Shown in pieces: positions 1 to 7,162 of a stretch of 64,000 nt of DNA. Numbering within the stretch: position 1 is the stretch's first letter; every line of letters starts with the position of its first letter. The position numbers and the translations under genes were made by a program. The stretch covers positions 186,001-250,000 of the forward strand of contig NZ_CP091244.1 of NCBI RefSeq assembly GCF_021650935.1. The letters run 5' to 3'. This DNA comes from Thiothrix winogradskyi (lineage in GTDB: Bacteria; Pseudomonadota; Gammaproteobacteria; Thiotrichales; Thiotrichaceae). The notes under the pieces were generated by a model that searched no databases, was not told where the DNA came from, and saw nothing but the letters and a program-made list of their open reading frames with translations.

Positions 1-185
1 GGGCATGGGCGCAAAACCGTAACCCGACTTTACGTGGATCGCAGCAAGCCATGGCAATGGTGAATGCACACGCCAACAAGTCACTGGAACGTCCCGAAGC
101 ACCACCTATCGCGAAAGTGACGGGTAGCAGCGGGAACAGTGGCAAGGGTGCGCTGATCACCGTTTCCGGTGGGGCAAGAGGTTAG
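1..185 (+). CDS. csoS2: Carboxysome assembly protein CsoS2, C-terminal end (partial)
   Basis: The open frame starts at base 3 and gives about 60 residues ending in ITVSGGARG and a TAG stop. CsoS2 is the large disordered scaffold that links Rubisco to the alpha-carboxysome shell. Its C-terminal segment is known to anchor into the shell and typically ends in this Gly/Ser-rich SGGARG peptide, preceded by a VTGSSG repeat, which is also visible here. The 5' part lies outside the window. The position directly upstream of csoSCA is the standard operon order, which makes the call secure despite the short length. An AGGAGG ribosome site for csoSCA overlaps its stop codon. Confidence 0.9.
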   Translation, partial: AWAQNRNPTLRGSQQAMAMVNAHANKSLERPEAPPIAKVTGSSGNSGKGALITVSGGARG

Positions 186-196
186 GAGGCTTATAG

Positions 197-1756
197 GTGA
201 ACAGCCGTCAAGCCCAGCAAGCATTGCGTCTGGCAAGCCGAACTCAAGGCAAGCCGCAGACGTTACGCAAGGCAACACGCCAACCAGCTCCGGCTGCCTT
301 GGCGGTGGAGCCGGGTACACGGTTAACACCTGTGGCAAACGGGGCAGCGGTGAGTTATCACCGCCACCCGTTGGCTAACCAACATGCTAATGCCCGTTTG
401 GCGCATTGTGAAGAAAGTGTTAAAGGGCGTTTTGATGCCATTGTCCCTGCCCTGCAAGCCATCGCTGGTTTGCATCTGGGGGAAGGTTTCAGCGCACAGA
501 CACAAGCGATTGCACAAGCCCAACTGGGCTACTGCTTGCCGGAACGCATCCTCAACGATGCGTGGGTCAGTGGAGTGGACATGAAAGCCCTGTATGCGTA
601 TTGCGCGTTTCAGGCTTTGAAGCTGGCAACCGAACAGTTTGCCAACGATTTACGCCAACAGGTGGAAGCGGTGCAGGATACCCGCAACTTCTTCCTCGAC
701 TGCGGCTTTCACGCGGTGGACATCAGCCCCTGTGCCGATGGTCGCCTCAAAGGTTTGATGCGCTACATTTTGCGTCTGCCTTTGACTTCGTTTACCCGGC
801 GCAAGGCGTATGCCGGGGCATTATTCGATGTGGAAACGGACGTGCGCCACTGGATGGCAACCGAGTTACTCCGTTTCCGCGAAGGTGTGCCGACCACCGT
901 CGATGCAGGGACAAGTTACCTGAAAATCGCGGTGTATCACACCAGTAGCAGTTCCCCCTGCCATGAGGGATGTGCTGCCCACGGGAGTAACGACCATCAA
1001 GCGGTGGCAGCGGCACTGGATCGCCTAAACCAGTTCCGCCAGGCTATTGAGAATTCGTTCTGTTGTGGTGCCAGCACGGATATTTTGTTGATCGGGGTTG
1101 ATACTGACACCGATGCCATCCGGGTACATATCCCTGACGGCGAAGGTGAGCTTTCCCCGCAACGTTTTGTGGATAACAAGGTGCTGTTTCATGCCACGCT
1201 GGGTTTGTCAGCAGATCAAGCAGGTTTGGCAGTACACGAGGCGGTCGAAGCAGCCGTTAACCAGCATGGCTGGGGAACCGGCAAAGGTGCGCCGCACGAC
1301 GGGATGCGACGGCTGGTGACTAACCTGCTGATCAACAACCTGTCACAGATGGATTACGTGATGGATTTGCACAACGGGCAATACGCCGACATCGGGCACG
1401 CCGAACGCTACATCAGCGTTGGGGATGGCTTCGAGGAAGTGCAAATCCGCAATGTGGCGTATTACGCCCACCTGCACACGCTGGAAGAAGGCGTGGCAGA
1501 CATGGATGTCGGCATCAAAATTTTCAAAGGCTTGAACGTGAATCACGGTCTGCCTGTGCCGGTAGCGATTCACTACCGTTACGATGCCGGTGTACCGGGG
1601 TCACGCGAACGCACAGTGGCGAAAGCCATGCGGGTTGCCGCAGCCATCCGCAGCCGTTACGCGGCATTGGTGGAACAGGGTTTGTTGCTGTGCCATTTGT
1701 CAGTGCAGGATACGCCGACAGGTAGCCCGGTCGAAGTCGTGGAGGATGTGGCATGA
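197..1756 (+). CDS. csoSCA: Carboxysomal carbonic anhydrase CsoSCA
   Basis: This 519-residue protein converts bicarbonate to CO2 inside the carboxysome to feed Rubisco. The zinc ligands fit the epsilon-class enzyme: C179 in a C-A-D-G-R motif (with D181 and R183 as catalytic partners), H248 and C259. The spacings of 69 and 11 residues match those I recall for the Halothiobacillus enzyme. The N-terminal ~50 residues are basic and disordered, as expected for the Rubisco-binding tail. The start is GTG at 197, behind AGGAGG at 184-189. The stop overlaps the csoS4A start (ATGA), implying translational coupling. Confidence 0.96.
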   Translation: MNSRQAQQALRLASRTQGKPQTLRKATRQPAPAALAVEPGTRLTPVANGAAVSYHRHPLANQHANARLAHCEESVKGRFDAIVPALQAIAGLHLGEGFSAQTQAIAQAQLGYCLPERILNDAWVSGVDMKALYAYCAFQALKLATEQFANDLRQQVEAVQDTRNFFLDCGFHAVDISPCADGRLKGLMRYILRLPLTSFTRRKAYAGALFDVETDVRHWMATELLRFREGVPTTVDAGTSYLKIAVYHTSSSSPCHEGCAAHGSNDHQAVAAALDRLNQFRQAIENSFCCGASTDILLIGVDTDTDAIRVHIPDGEGELSPQRFVDNKVLFHATLGLSADQAGLAVHEAVEAAVNQHGWGTGKGAPHDGMRRLVTNLLINNLSQMDYVMDLHNGQYADIGHAERYISVGDGFEEVQIRNVAYYAHLHTLEEGVADMDVGIKIFKGLNVNHGLPVPVAIHYRYDAGVPGSRERTVAKAMRVAAAIRSRYAALVEQGLLLCHLSVQDTPTGSPVEVVEDVA

Positions 1757-2004
1757 AGATCATGCGCGTGGAAAAAACGCTGGTATCCACCAACCGCCTT
1801 GCCGAACTGGGGCATAAGGGCTTGTTAGTGGTACAGGAAAAAGTCGGCGGAGCGCGGCAAGTGGCAGTGGATGCCATCGGTTGCGTCCCCGGTGACTGGG
1901 TGATTTGTGTGGGTTCTTCTGCCGCTCGCGAAGCCGCAGGCAGTAAGGAATACCCTTCCGACCTCACCATCGTCGGCATTATCGACCGATGGAATGGCGA
2001 GTAA
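1753..2004 (+). CDS. csoS4A: Carboxysome shell vertex protein CsoS4A
   Basis: An 83-residue member of the CcmL/EutN (BMV) family, whose pentamers cap the vertices of the icosahedral shell. The sequence has the family's KxLVSTNR start, a central GCVPGDWVICVGSSAAR stretch and a C-terminal TIVGIIDRW strand. It overlaps csoSCA by four bases (ATGA) and lies 10 bp before its paralogue csoS4B. Family and position are both typical, and the length is normal. Confidence 0.95.
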   Translation: MKIMRVEKTLVSTNRLAELGHKGLLVVQEKVGGARQVAVDAIGCVPGDWVICVGSSAAREAAGSKEYPSDLTIVGIIDRWNGE

Positions 2005-2014
2005 GGGGTAGCAC

Positions 2015-2260
2015 ATGGAAATCATGCGGGTACAGTCTGATTTGGTCGCCACCCAGCGCATACCTGGCTTGAAGAATATGTCCTTGCGGGTTTTGGTGGA
2101 CAGCAAGGGCGCTCAGAATGTGGCTTGCGATCCGGTGGGCGCACCGCCCGGAGCGTGGGTTTTCACCATCAGCGGATCAGCGGCGCGTTACGCGCTCAAG
2201 GATCCCAAGGTGCTAACGGATTTGACCATCGCCGGAATCATCGACCATTGGGAAGAATGA
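2015..2260 (+). CDS. csoS4B: Carboxysome shell vertex protein CsoS4B
   Basis: An 81-residue paralogue of the preceding CcmL/EutN-family vertex pentamer protein. It shares the MxIMRVxxxLVxTxR N-terminus, the GAPPGAWVFTISGSAAR core and the TIAGIIDHW C-terminus. Most alpha-carboxysome operons carry two such genes, and the two copies here are diverged rather than a recent duplication. The start at 2015 leaves a 10-bp gap after csoS4A, so the two are cotranscribed. Confidence 0.95.
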   Translation: MEIMRVQSDLVATQRIPGLKNMSLRVLVDSKGAQNVACDPVGAPPGAWVFTISGSAARYALKDPKVLTDLTIAGIIDHWEE

Positions 2261-2309
2261 CCGACGCGGGGTTAATTAATGACTGATTTTATTACGAGAG
2301 GATATTCAA

Positions 2310-2627
2310 ATGGCTGAAGTAACTGGTATTGCATTAGGCATGATTGAAACACGCGGTCTGGTACCGGCTATCGAAGCCGCTGATGCCATGACTAAAGCGG
2401 CTGAAGTACGTCTGATTGGTCGCCAGTTCGTTGGTGGCGGTTACGTGACAGTACTGGTACGTGGTGAAACAGGTGCGGTTAACGCTGCTGTCCGTGCAGG
2501 TGCTGACGCTTGTGAGCGTGTTGGCGACGGTCTGGTGGCTGCCCACATTATTGCGCGTGTTCACTCTGAAGTGGAAGGCATCCTGCCTAAAGCAGGCGAA
2601 ACCCCTGACAACGCTGTTATCGGCTAA
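2310..2627 (+). CDS. csoS1: Carboxysome shell hexamer protein CsoS1 (long copy)
   Basis: A 105-residue BMC-domain protein that forms the hexagonal facets of the carboxysome shell. It has the canonical GMIETRGLVPAIEAADAM helix and the FVGGG pore loop at about residues 40-45. Compared with the next gene it differs at only four positions over the BMC core (E3Q, I7V, R34K, G90T). It carries a longer C-terminal tail ending in NAVIG. A GAGAGG ribosome site precedes the ATG. The letter suffix of this paralogue cannot be fixed from sequence alone. Confidence 0.95.
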   Translation: MAEVTGIALGMIETRGLVPAIEAADAMTKAAEVRLIGRQFVGGGYVTVLVRGETGAVNAAVRAGADACERVGDGLVAAHIIARVHSEVEGILPKAGETPDNAVIG

Positions 2628-2669
2628 GTCATTTTGATTGATCGTTAATCGTTTTTAAGGAGAATAAAC

Positions 2670-2960
2670 ATGGCACAAGTAACTGGTGTTGCTTTAGGTA
2701 TGATTGAAACACGCGGCCTCGTTCCTGCTATCGAAGCAGCCGATGCGATGACCAAAGCCGCTGAAGTTAAACTGATCGGTCGTCAATTCGTTGGCGGCGG
2801 TTATGTAACTGTTTTGGTTCGTGGCGAAACTGGCGCAGTTAATGCAGCGGTGCGTGCAGGTGCTGACGCTTGTGAGCGCGTGGGTGACGGTTTGGTAGCG
2901 GCGCACATCATTGCTCGCGTACACTCCGAAGTCGAAACCATTCTGCCTAAGGCGGAGTAA
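2670..2960 (+). CDS. csoS1: Carboxysome shell hexamer protein CsoS1 (short copy)
   Basis: A 96-residue BMC-domain shell protein almost identical to the preceding copy, but ending at KAE without the extra tail. The tandem arrangement, 42 bp apart with an AAGGAG ribosome site at 2657-2662, fits the csoS1 array of alpha-carboxysome operons. Codon use differs from the first copy at many synonymous positions. The high protein identity therefore reflects selection or gene conversion rather than a very recent duplication. Confidence 0.95.
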   Translation: MAQVTGVALGMIETRGLVPAIEAADAMTKAAEVKLIGRQFVGGGYVTVLVRGETGAVNAAVRAGADACERVGDGLVAAHIIARVHSEVETILPKAE

Positions 2961-2974
2961 GAAGGTATTTCCTT

Positions 2975-3016
2975 CCCCCCATCCCCAACCCTTCCCCCGC
3001 AAGGGGTGAAGGGAGC
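2975..3016 (+). repeat. GC-rich palindromic repeat, copy 1
   Basis: A C-rich segment followed by a hairpin, with arms CCCTTC and GAAGGG around a CCCC-GCAA-GGGG core, sits between csoS1 and the acRAF gene. Its reverse complement recurs at 4041-4080, and both orientations occur inside the coding sequence near 55.7 kb. It has no T tail, so it is a REP-like element rather than a clear terminator, though the hairpin could slow polymerase or protect upstream mRNA. Confidence 0.8.
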
Positions 3017-3033
3017 TTAAAGAGGAACTTATC

Positions 3034-3294
3034 ATGACCGCAACCCAACCCAGCAGCGCATGGAATGTCCAGCAACGCCCAGCGGCAATGACCCGCCGTT
3101 ATGAATTTGCCTCCTACGCTGAAACACGCACGTTTTTGGATCAACTAGCCGCGCTTTCCGAACGCACGGGTTTGCATCCGAACCTGAATTTCGCCCGCAA
3201 TCACGTGAGCGTGAGCATCAATGCGGAAGGTGACGCATTAACGGATGCGGAGTATGCCTACGCTGCCGAAGCTGATGCTTTCGCCCAACAATAA
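3034..3294 (+). CDS. Alpha-carboxysome Rubisco assembly factor (acRAF, pterin dehydratase-like)
   Basis: An 86-residue protein with the pterin-4a-carbinolamine dehydratase fold, as judged by RRYEFASYAETRTFLDQL at about residues 26-43 and NFARNHVSVSIN near residue 55. In alpha-carboxysome operons this degenerate PCD homologue acts as a chaperone for Rubisco assembly, not as an enzyme. It follows the two csoS1 genes after one palindromic repeat. The length and strand order (basic N-terminus, conserved N-x-H-x-V) fit the family; function is assigned from family and context. Confidence 0.85.
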   Translation: MTATQPSSAWNVQQRPAAMTRRYEFASYAETRTFLDQLAALSERTGLHPNLNFARNHVSVSINAEGDALTDAEYAYAAEADAFAQQ

Positions 3295-3320
3295 TTTGGT
3301 TTAACCACGAGGTTTGGCAG

Positions 3321-3551
3321 ATGCCTACAGCAAAATCCAGCAAACCCAAAGCGGTGAAACCTGCCGCAGCCGCCCCAGTGGTGCTTGAAGCACCCGAAGC
3401 AGCGGTAGTACCAGAAGATACCGTTCCAGCCGTTGCTGATGTACCGCAACCGCCGCAAGCACCCACAGTGCCACCAACCGCGCCAGCCGCAGCCGACGAC
3501 CTGAACCAACCAGGTTTCCCGCTGCACCCTGAGCGTGTTTGGCCTGATTAA
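3321..3551 (+). CDS. Small disordered protein, candidate alpha-McdB carboxysome positioning factor
   Basis: A 76-residue protein made almost wholly of Ala, Pro, Val and Lys/Glu up to about residue 60, with a short ordered-looking end, FPLHPERVWPD. From memory, alpha-type McdB proteins of proteobacterial carboxysome loci are short, disordered and end in an invariant Trp motif of this kind; the Trp is needed for carboxysome association. No McdA (ParA-type ATPase) gene is visible in the window, so the partner would have to lie upstream or elsewhere. Composition and motif are seen directly; the McdB assignment is inference. Confidence 0.6.
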   Translation: MPTAKSSKPKAVKPAAAAPVVLEAPEAAVVPEDTVPAVADVPQPPQAPTVPPTAPAAADDLNQPGFPLHPERVWPD

Positions 3552-3567
3552 CCTGCGAGAAGACACC

Positions 3568-4035
3568 ATGACTTCCAGAGTAACCACTTCCGCCTCGATG
3601 CAGTCACGCGCTCCGCGTGGTGCTGTCACCGGAGCTTATGTTGGCAATACCACCCCGCCACCCGTGGATGTGGATGCCCTGTTCAAACGTTGGGATGCTG
3701 CCTTGCATACCCGCAGTGTCGATGCTGTGGTTGCCTGTTACAGCCATGATGCGGTATTGCTGCCTACGGTTGCCGATGAACCGCACGTTGGGCATAAGTC
3801 GATTGCTGACTATTTCAAACATTTCCTCGCTGGTTCACCACGCGGCACTGTCACCGAACGCCATGTGCAAGTCGGCTGGGATATGGCAGTGGATATGGGT
3901 ACGTATTCCTTCGTGTTTGCTGACGGGCGCAAAGTGACCGCACGTTACACCTTTGTGTATCGCCCGCGTGCCGGAGAATGGCTCATTACCCATCACCATT
4001 CGTCCGTTCTGCCAGAACAATTCTGCAAGCTCTGA
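3568..4035 (+). CDS. SnoaL/NTF2-like fold protein of the carboxysome operon
   Basis: A 155-residue protein with an NTF2-like (SnoaL, DUF4440, CaMKII association) domain from about residue 35 onward. Typical motifs are VDALFKRWDAALHTRSVDAV, the YSHDAVLLPT strand and a C-terminal YTFVYRPRAGEWLITHHHSS. The start at 3568 follows GAGAAG. An upstream in-frame codon at 3535 would overlap the previous gene and is less likely. It has no known carboxysome role that I can name. Its place between the McdB-like gene and cbbO suggests a link to Rubisco or shell function, which remains speculative. Confidence 0.75.
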   Translation: MTSRVTTSASMQSRAPRGAVTGAYVGNTTPPPVDVDALFKRWDAALHTRSVDAVVACYSHDAVLLPTVADEPHVGHKSIADYFKHFLAGSPRGTVTERHVQVGWDMAVDMGTYSFVFADGRKVTARYTFVYRPRAGEWLITHHHSSVLPEQFCKL

Positions 4036-4040
4036 CTTAT

Positions 4041-4080
4041 TCCCTCCACCCCTTGCGGGGGGAGGGTTAGGGAGGGGGGT
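4041..4080 (+). repeat. GC-rich palindromic repeat, copy 2 (inverted relative to copy 1)
   Basis: This segment is close to the reverse complement of the repeat at 2975-3016, with the same ACCCCTTGCGGGGG core. Together the two copies face each other across the acRAF, McdB-like and SnoaL-like genes. It lies directly before the cbbO ribosome site and could reduce read-through or set differential mRNA stability within the operon. Confidence 0.8.
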
Positions 4081-4102
4081 AATTTGACCAAGGAGTACTT
4101 TG

Positions 4103-6436
4103 ATGGCGTTACAACTCAGCGATTATCAGGACATTATTGATGATTTGGGTGATACCACCAAAGAAGTGCTGGAAGCCAACTGGCAAGAAGCCGCACGGGT
4201 GTTTTCCCCACGTGGGCTAGATACCTATTTGCGCGGTGCTGCCGGGCTGAAATCGCTGGGGCGCGGTACGGATTTAGTCGAATCCCTCTTGGAAGCTGCT
4301 CCGCTGGTTGCCAGAGAAGTGGGCGAACAAGCCGTTTCCGAACTGTTATCCGCAGCCATCCAGATGTTCTCCAAAACCAGTGCCAGTGTCTTGGTGCTGC
4401 TGTTTTCCACCGCACCCACAGCGGCAGCGCGGATGGGCGAACTCGAACTGTTCAAAGGCTACCTGAGCCTGTTGAACCATCTGTTAGCACAAGCCCCGCG
4501 TGCCTTGCGCCCCATGCTGGAAAAGCTCGATGTGTTGTTGGCGCACCTAACACTGGGCGGGTTGCGCCGCTGGGCAATGTGGGGTATTTCCGCTTACCGC
4601 AACGATTTTAACGGACAGGCTGAGTATTTCGGGCTGCAAAACGATGCGGCCATGAACGTGCTGAAAAAAGAACAGCGCGGTGTATTGTTCGTCGATGTGC
4701 AACGCCGCCTGATTATGTATTTACGCGCTTTGTGGGGACGCGACTTTTTCCTGCGCCCTACGTCCGGCGACTTTGAAACCCGCGAAGGCTACCGCCCGTA
4801 TATCGAAGCCAGTTTTATCCACCTGCCGGATGCGTTTGACGATTTCACCCTGCCCAATGGCGAAAAAGCCAAGGGCATGGATGTGTACCGCGCTGCGGCT
4901 GCGCATACCGCCGCGCATATCGTGTATTCCCGTTATTATGACGATGCCCAAGGTTTGACCCCGCTACAACAAGCAATGGTTGGGGTAGTGGAAGATGCAC
5001 GGGTGGAAACACTGGCGGTGAAGGATTTCCCCGGCTTGCTGACCTTGTGGAAAAACCTGTTACCGGCGGATTCGCAAGATAACAGTGCCGCAAGTGTGTT
5101 GGGGCGCATGGCGCGTGGCTTGCTGGACAAAGATTACCGTGATTCCCACCCATTGGTGGAAGCAGCAACCAGCTTGTTTGCGCAAAACGCCGAACGTTTA
5201 AACGACCAAACCTTGGCGTTGGACATTGGTTTGCAACTGGCGGAACAAGCAAAAGCTTTGGATTTCAAATACAACCCGCGTCAGGATCAGCCCACCAACC
5301 CGTACCGCGACGATAACCGCTACTTGTGGCAATCCCCCGACGATGCCGAAAATACTGTGTTATTGCCGGGGCAAACCCAGCAGGTGCGCAAATACGTCAG
5401 CATGATGGAAATGGTCATGGGGCTGGACGTGGAATACGCCGGAGATGACGCGCAGGAAATCTGGGTACTGGAAACCGAATTCTTCCATGACGACGGCACC
5501 ACCCTCAATGAAAAAGAGGGCAAACAGCCGGTGGCATCACCCGTGCATTACCCCGAATGGGATTACCAGACGCAACTGGAACGCCCCAACTGGGTAACAG
5601 TGCTGGAAAAACGCCCGAAACGCGGTGATCACACCGTGCTGGAAGCGGCGATTGAAAAGCACAAGCCACTGGTGCGGCGCATTAAAAACCTGATCGAATC
5701 CATCCAACCGCAAGGCATGATCCGCCAACGCAATCAGGAAGACGGCGATACGTTGGACTTGAATGCCGCCATCCACGCGATGGTGGATATTCGCCGAGGT
5801 ATTCAACCCAGCCCCCGCATCAATATCCGCACGCACTTACAAATTCGCGACCTGTCGGTGCTGTTGCTGGTGGATTTGTCCGAATCCACCAACGATCAGG
5901 TTCGGGGTGCAGAGGAAGGCGTAACGGTACTGGATATGGCACGCGAGGCAACGGCACTGTTGGCGGAAGCTTTGGTAAAAATCGGCGACCCGTTTGCGAT
6001 TCACGGCTTCGACTCCAATGGGCGGCACGACGTGGAATATTACCGTTTCAAGGACTTTGACGCGCCCTATAACGAGACCGTCAAAGGGCGGCTGGAAGCC
6101 ATGAAGGGCAAGCTGTCTACCCGCATGGGTGCAGCATTACGCCATGCCGGTTCGTTGCTGTCACGGCGTGCCAGCCAGAAAAAACTGATTTTGTTGCTGA
6201 CCGATGGTGAACCGGCGGACAACGATGTGCGTGACCCGCAATACTTACGCCAAGACACCAAAAAAGCAGTGGAAGAATTGGCACGACAAGGCATTCAAAC
6301 CTTCTGCCTGACGCTTGACCCGTATGCGGATGAATACGTATCACGCATTTTCGGGCATAAGTATTATTTGATTCTCGATCAAGTTAGCCGTTTACCCGAA
6401 AAGCTGGCGACGCTTTATATTGGGATGACGAAGTAA
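4103..6436 (+). CDS. cbbO: Rubisco activase subunit CbbO (VWA domain)
   Basis: A 777-residue protein. CbbO is the adaptor of the CbbQO Rubisco activase: it binds inhibited Rubisco and couples it to the AAA+ ring CbbQ. The C-terminal ~200 residues form a von Willebrand A domain with a MIDAS motif (VDLSEST near residue 589) and a LLLTDGEP strand. The N-terminal half is helical and matches the CbbO/NorD family. The ATG at 4103 has AAGGAG at 4090-4095; a TTG three bases upstream is unlikely. No cbbQ lies next to it in the window. Confidence 0.9.
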   Translation: MALQLSDYQDIIDDLGDTTKEVLEANWQEAARVFSPRGLDTYLRGAAGLKSLGRGTDLVESLLEAAPLVAREVGEQAVSELLSAAIQMFSKTSASVLVLLFSTAPTAAARMGELELFKGYLSLLNHLLAQAPRALRPMLEKLDVLLAHLTLGGLRRWAMWGISAYRNDFNGQAEYFGLQNDAAMNVLKKEQRGVLFVDVQRRLIMYLRALWGRDFFLRPTSGDFETREGYRPYIEASFIHLPDAFDDFTLPNGEKAKGMDVYRAAAAHTAAHIVYSRYYDDAQGLTPLQQAMVGVVEDARVETLAVKDFPGLLTLWKNLLPADSQDNSAASVLGRMARGLLDKDYRDSHPLVEAATSLFAQNAERLNDQTLALDIGLQLAEQAKALDFKYNPRQDQPTNPYRDDNRYLWQSPDDAENTVLLPGQTQQVRKYVSMMEMVMGLDVEYAGDDAQEIWVLETEFFHDDGTTLNEKEGKQPVASPVHYPEWDYQTQLERPNWVTVLEKRPKRGDHTVLEAAIEKHKPLVRRIKNLIESIQPQGMIRQRNQEDGDTLDLNAAIHAMVDIRRGIQPSPRINIRTHLQIRDLSVLLLVDLSESTNDQVRGAEEGVTVLDMAREATALLAEALVKIGDPFAIHGFDSNGRHDVEYYRFKDFDAPYNETVKGRLEAMKGKLSTRMGAALRHAGSLLSRRASQKKLILLLTDGEPADNDVRDPQYLRQDTKKAVEELARQGIQTFCLTLDPYADEYVSRIFGHKYYLILDQVSRLPEKLATLYIGMTK

Positions 6437-6443
6437 GGATCGC

Positions 6444-7112
6444 TTAGTCCAGCAACTGCGTGTAACACTCCACCGCCGTGAATTCCTGTGTGTCTTTCGG
6501 CGGTTGTTGCGAATCCGGCTGGTGAATTGCCAGCAAATGCTTCACGCCATGTGCTTTTGCAGCCCGCAAAACGTGCAAGTTGTCATCAATGAACAAAGAA
6601 TGTGCCGGATCAAACACCTCCACCTCACTCAATTTCTGCCAGAAATCGGGATGCTCTTTCGGCAAACCCAAGGAGTGTGAGGTAATAATGTGATCGAAAT
6701 AGTGTTCCAACACCACATAGCCGAATTTCAAGCCCATGCTTTTCTGGTGCGCATTGGTAAGCAACACTACTCGCTTGCCACGCTCGCGCAGGGATTCGAG
6801 AAAACGCTCCACATGCGCCCGAATCGCAATCCGATCCGCGATTTCGTGTTTCATCGCTACCAAATCCGCCTCCAGATGATTTTGCCAATAATCAAGGCAA
6901 TACCAATCCAAGGTGCCTTCCATTTCGGTGTAACGGGCGTGCAAGTAAGCGCGGACTTCCTCCGGCGTTGTACCGCGCTGTTCTGCCAAACGTACCGGCA
7001 AATGTTCCAGCCAGAAATGGTTATCGAAATGCAAATCCAATAGCGTGCCATCCATGTCCAAAAACACGGTGTTAATCTCATGCCAATTTAAATTGATTGC
7101 GCTATAATTCAT
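6444..7112 (-). CDS. yrfG: HAD-family GMP/IMP nucleotidase, YrfG type
   Basis: A 222-residue haloacid-dehalogenase hydrolase with motif I DMDGTLLDL, motif II LLTNAHQKS and motif IV LFIDDN, plus the FDNHFWLEHLP segment typical of YrfG. This family dephosphorylates GMP and IMP to nucleosides in the cytoplasm. The ATG at 7112 starts MNYSAINLNW, with an upstream in-frame ATG at 7127 less likely. It runs convergent with cbbO, leaving only 7 bp between stop codons, and divergent from the beta-propeller lipoprotein. Confidence 0.82.
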   Translation of the reverse strand: MNYSAINLNWHEINTVFLDMDGTLLDLHFDNHFWLEHLPVRLAEQRGTTPEEVRAYLHARYTEMEGTLDWYCLDYWQNHLEADLVAMKHEIADRIAIRAHVERFLESLRERGKRVVLLTNAHQKSMGLKFGYVVLEHYFDHIITSHSLGLPKEHPDFWQKLSEVEVFDPAHSLFIDDNLHVLRAAKAHGVKHLLAIHQPDSQQPPKDTQEFTAVECYTQLLD

Positions 7113-7162
7113 TTTATGGGCTTCCACATACCACTAAAAATCGCATCATACCGGAGGGTATT

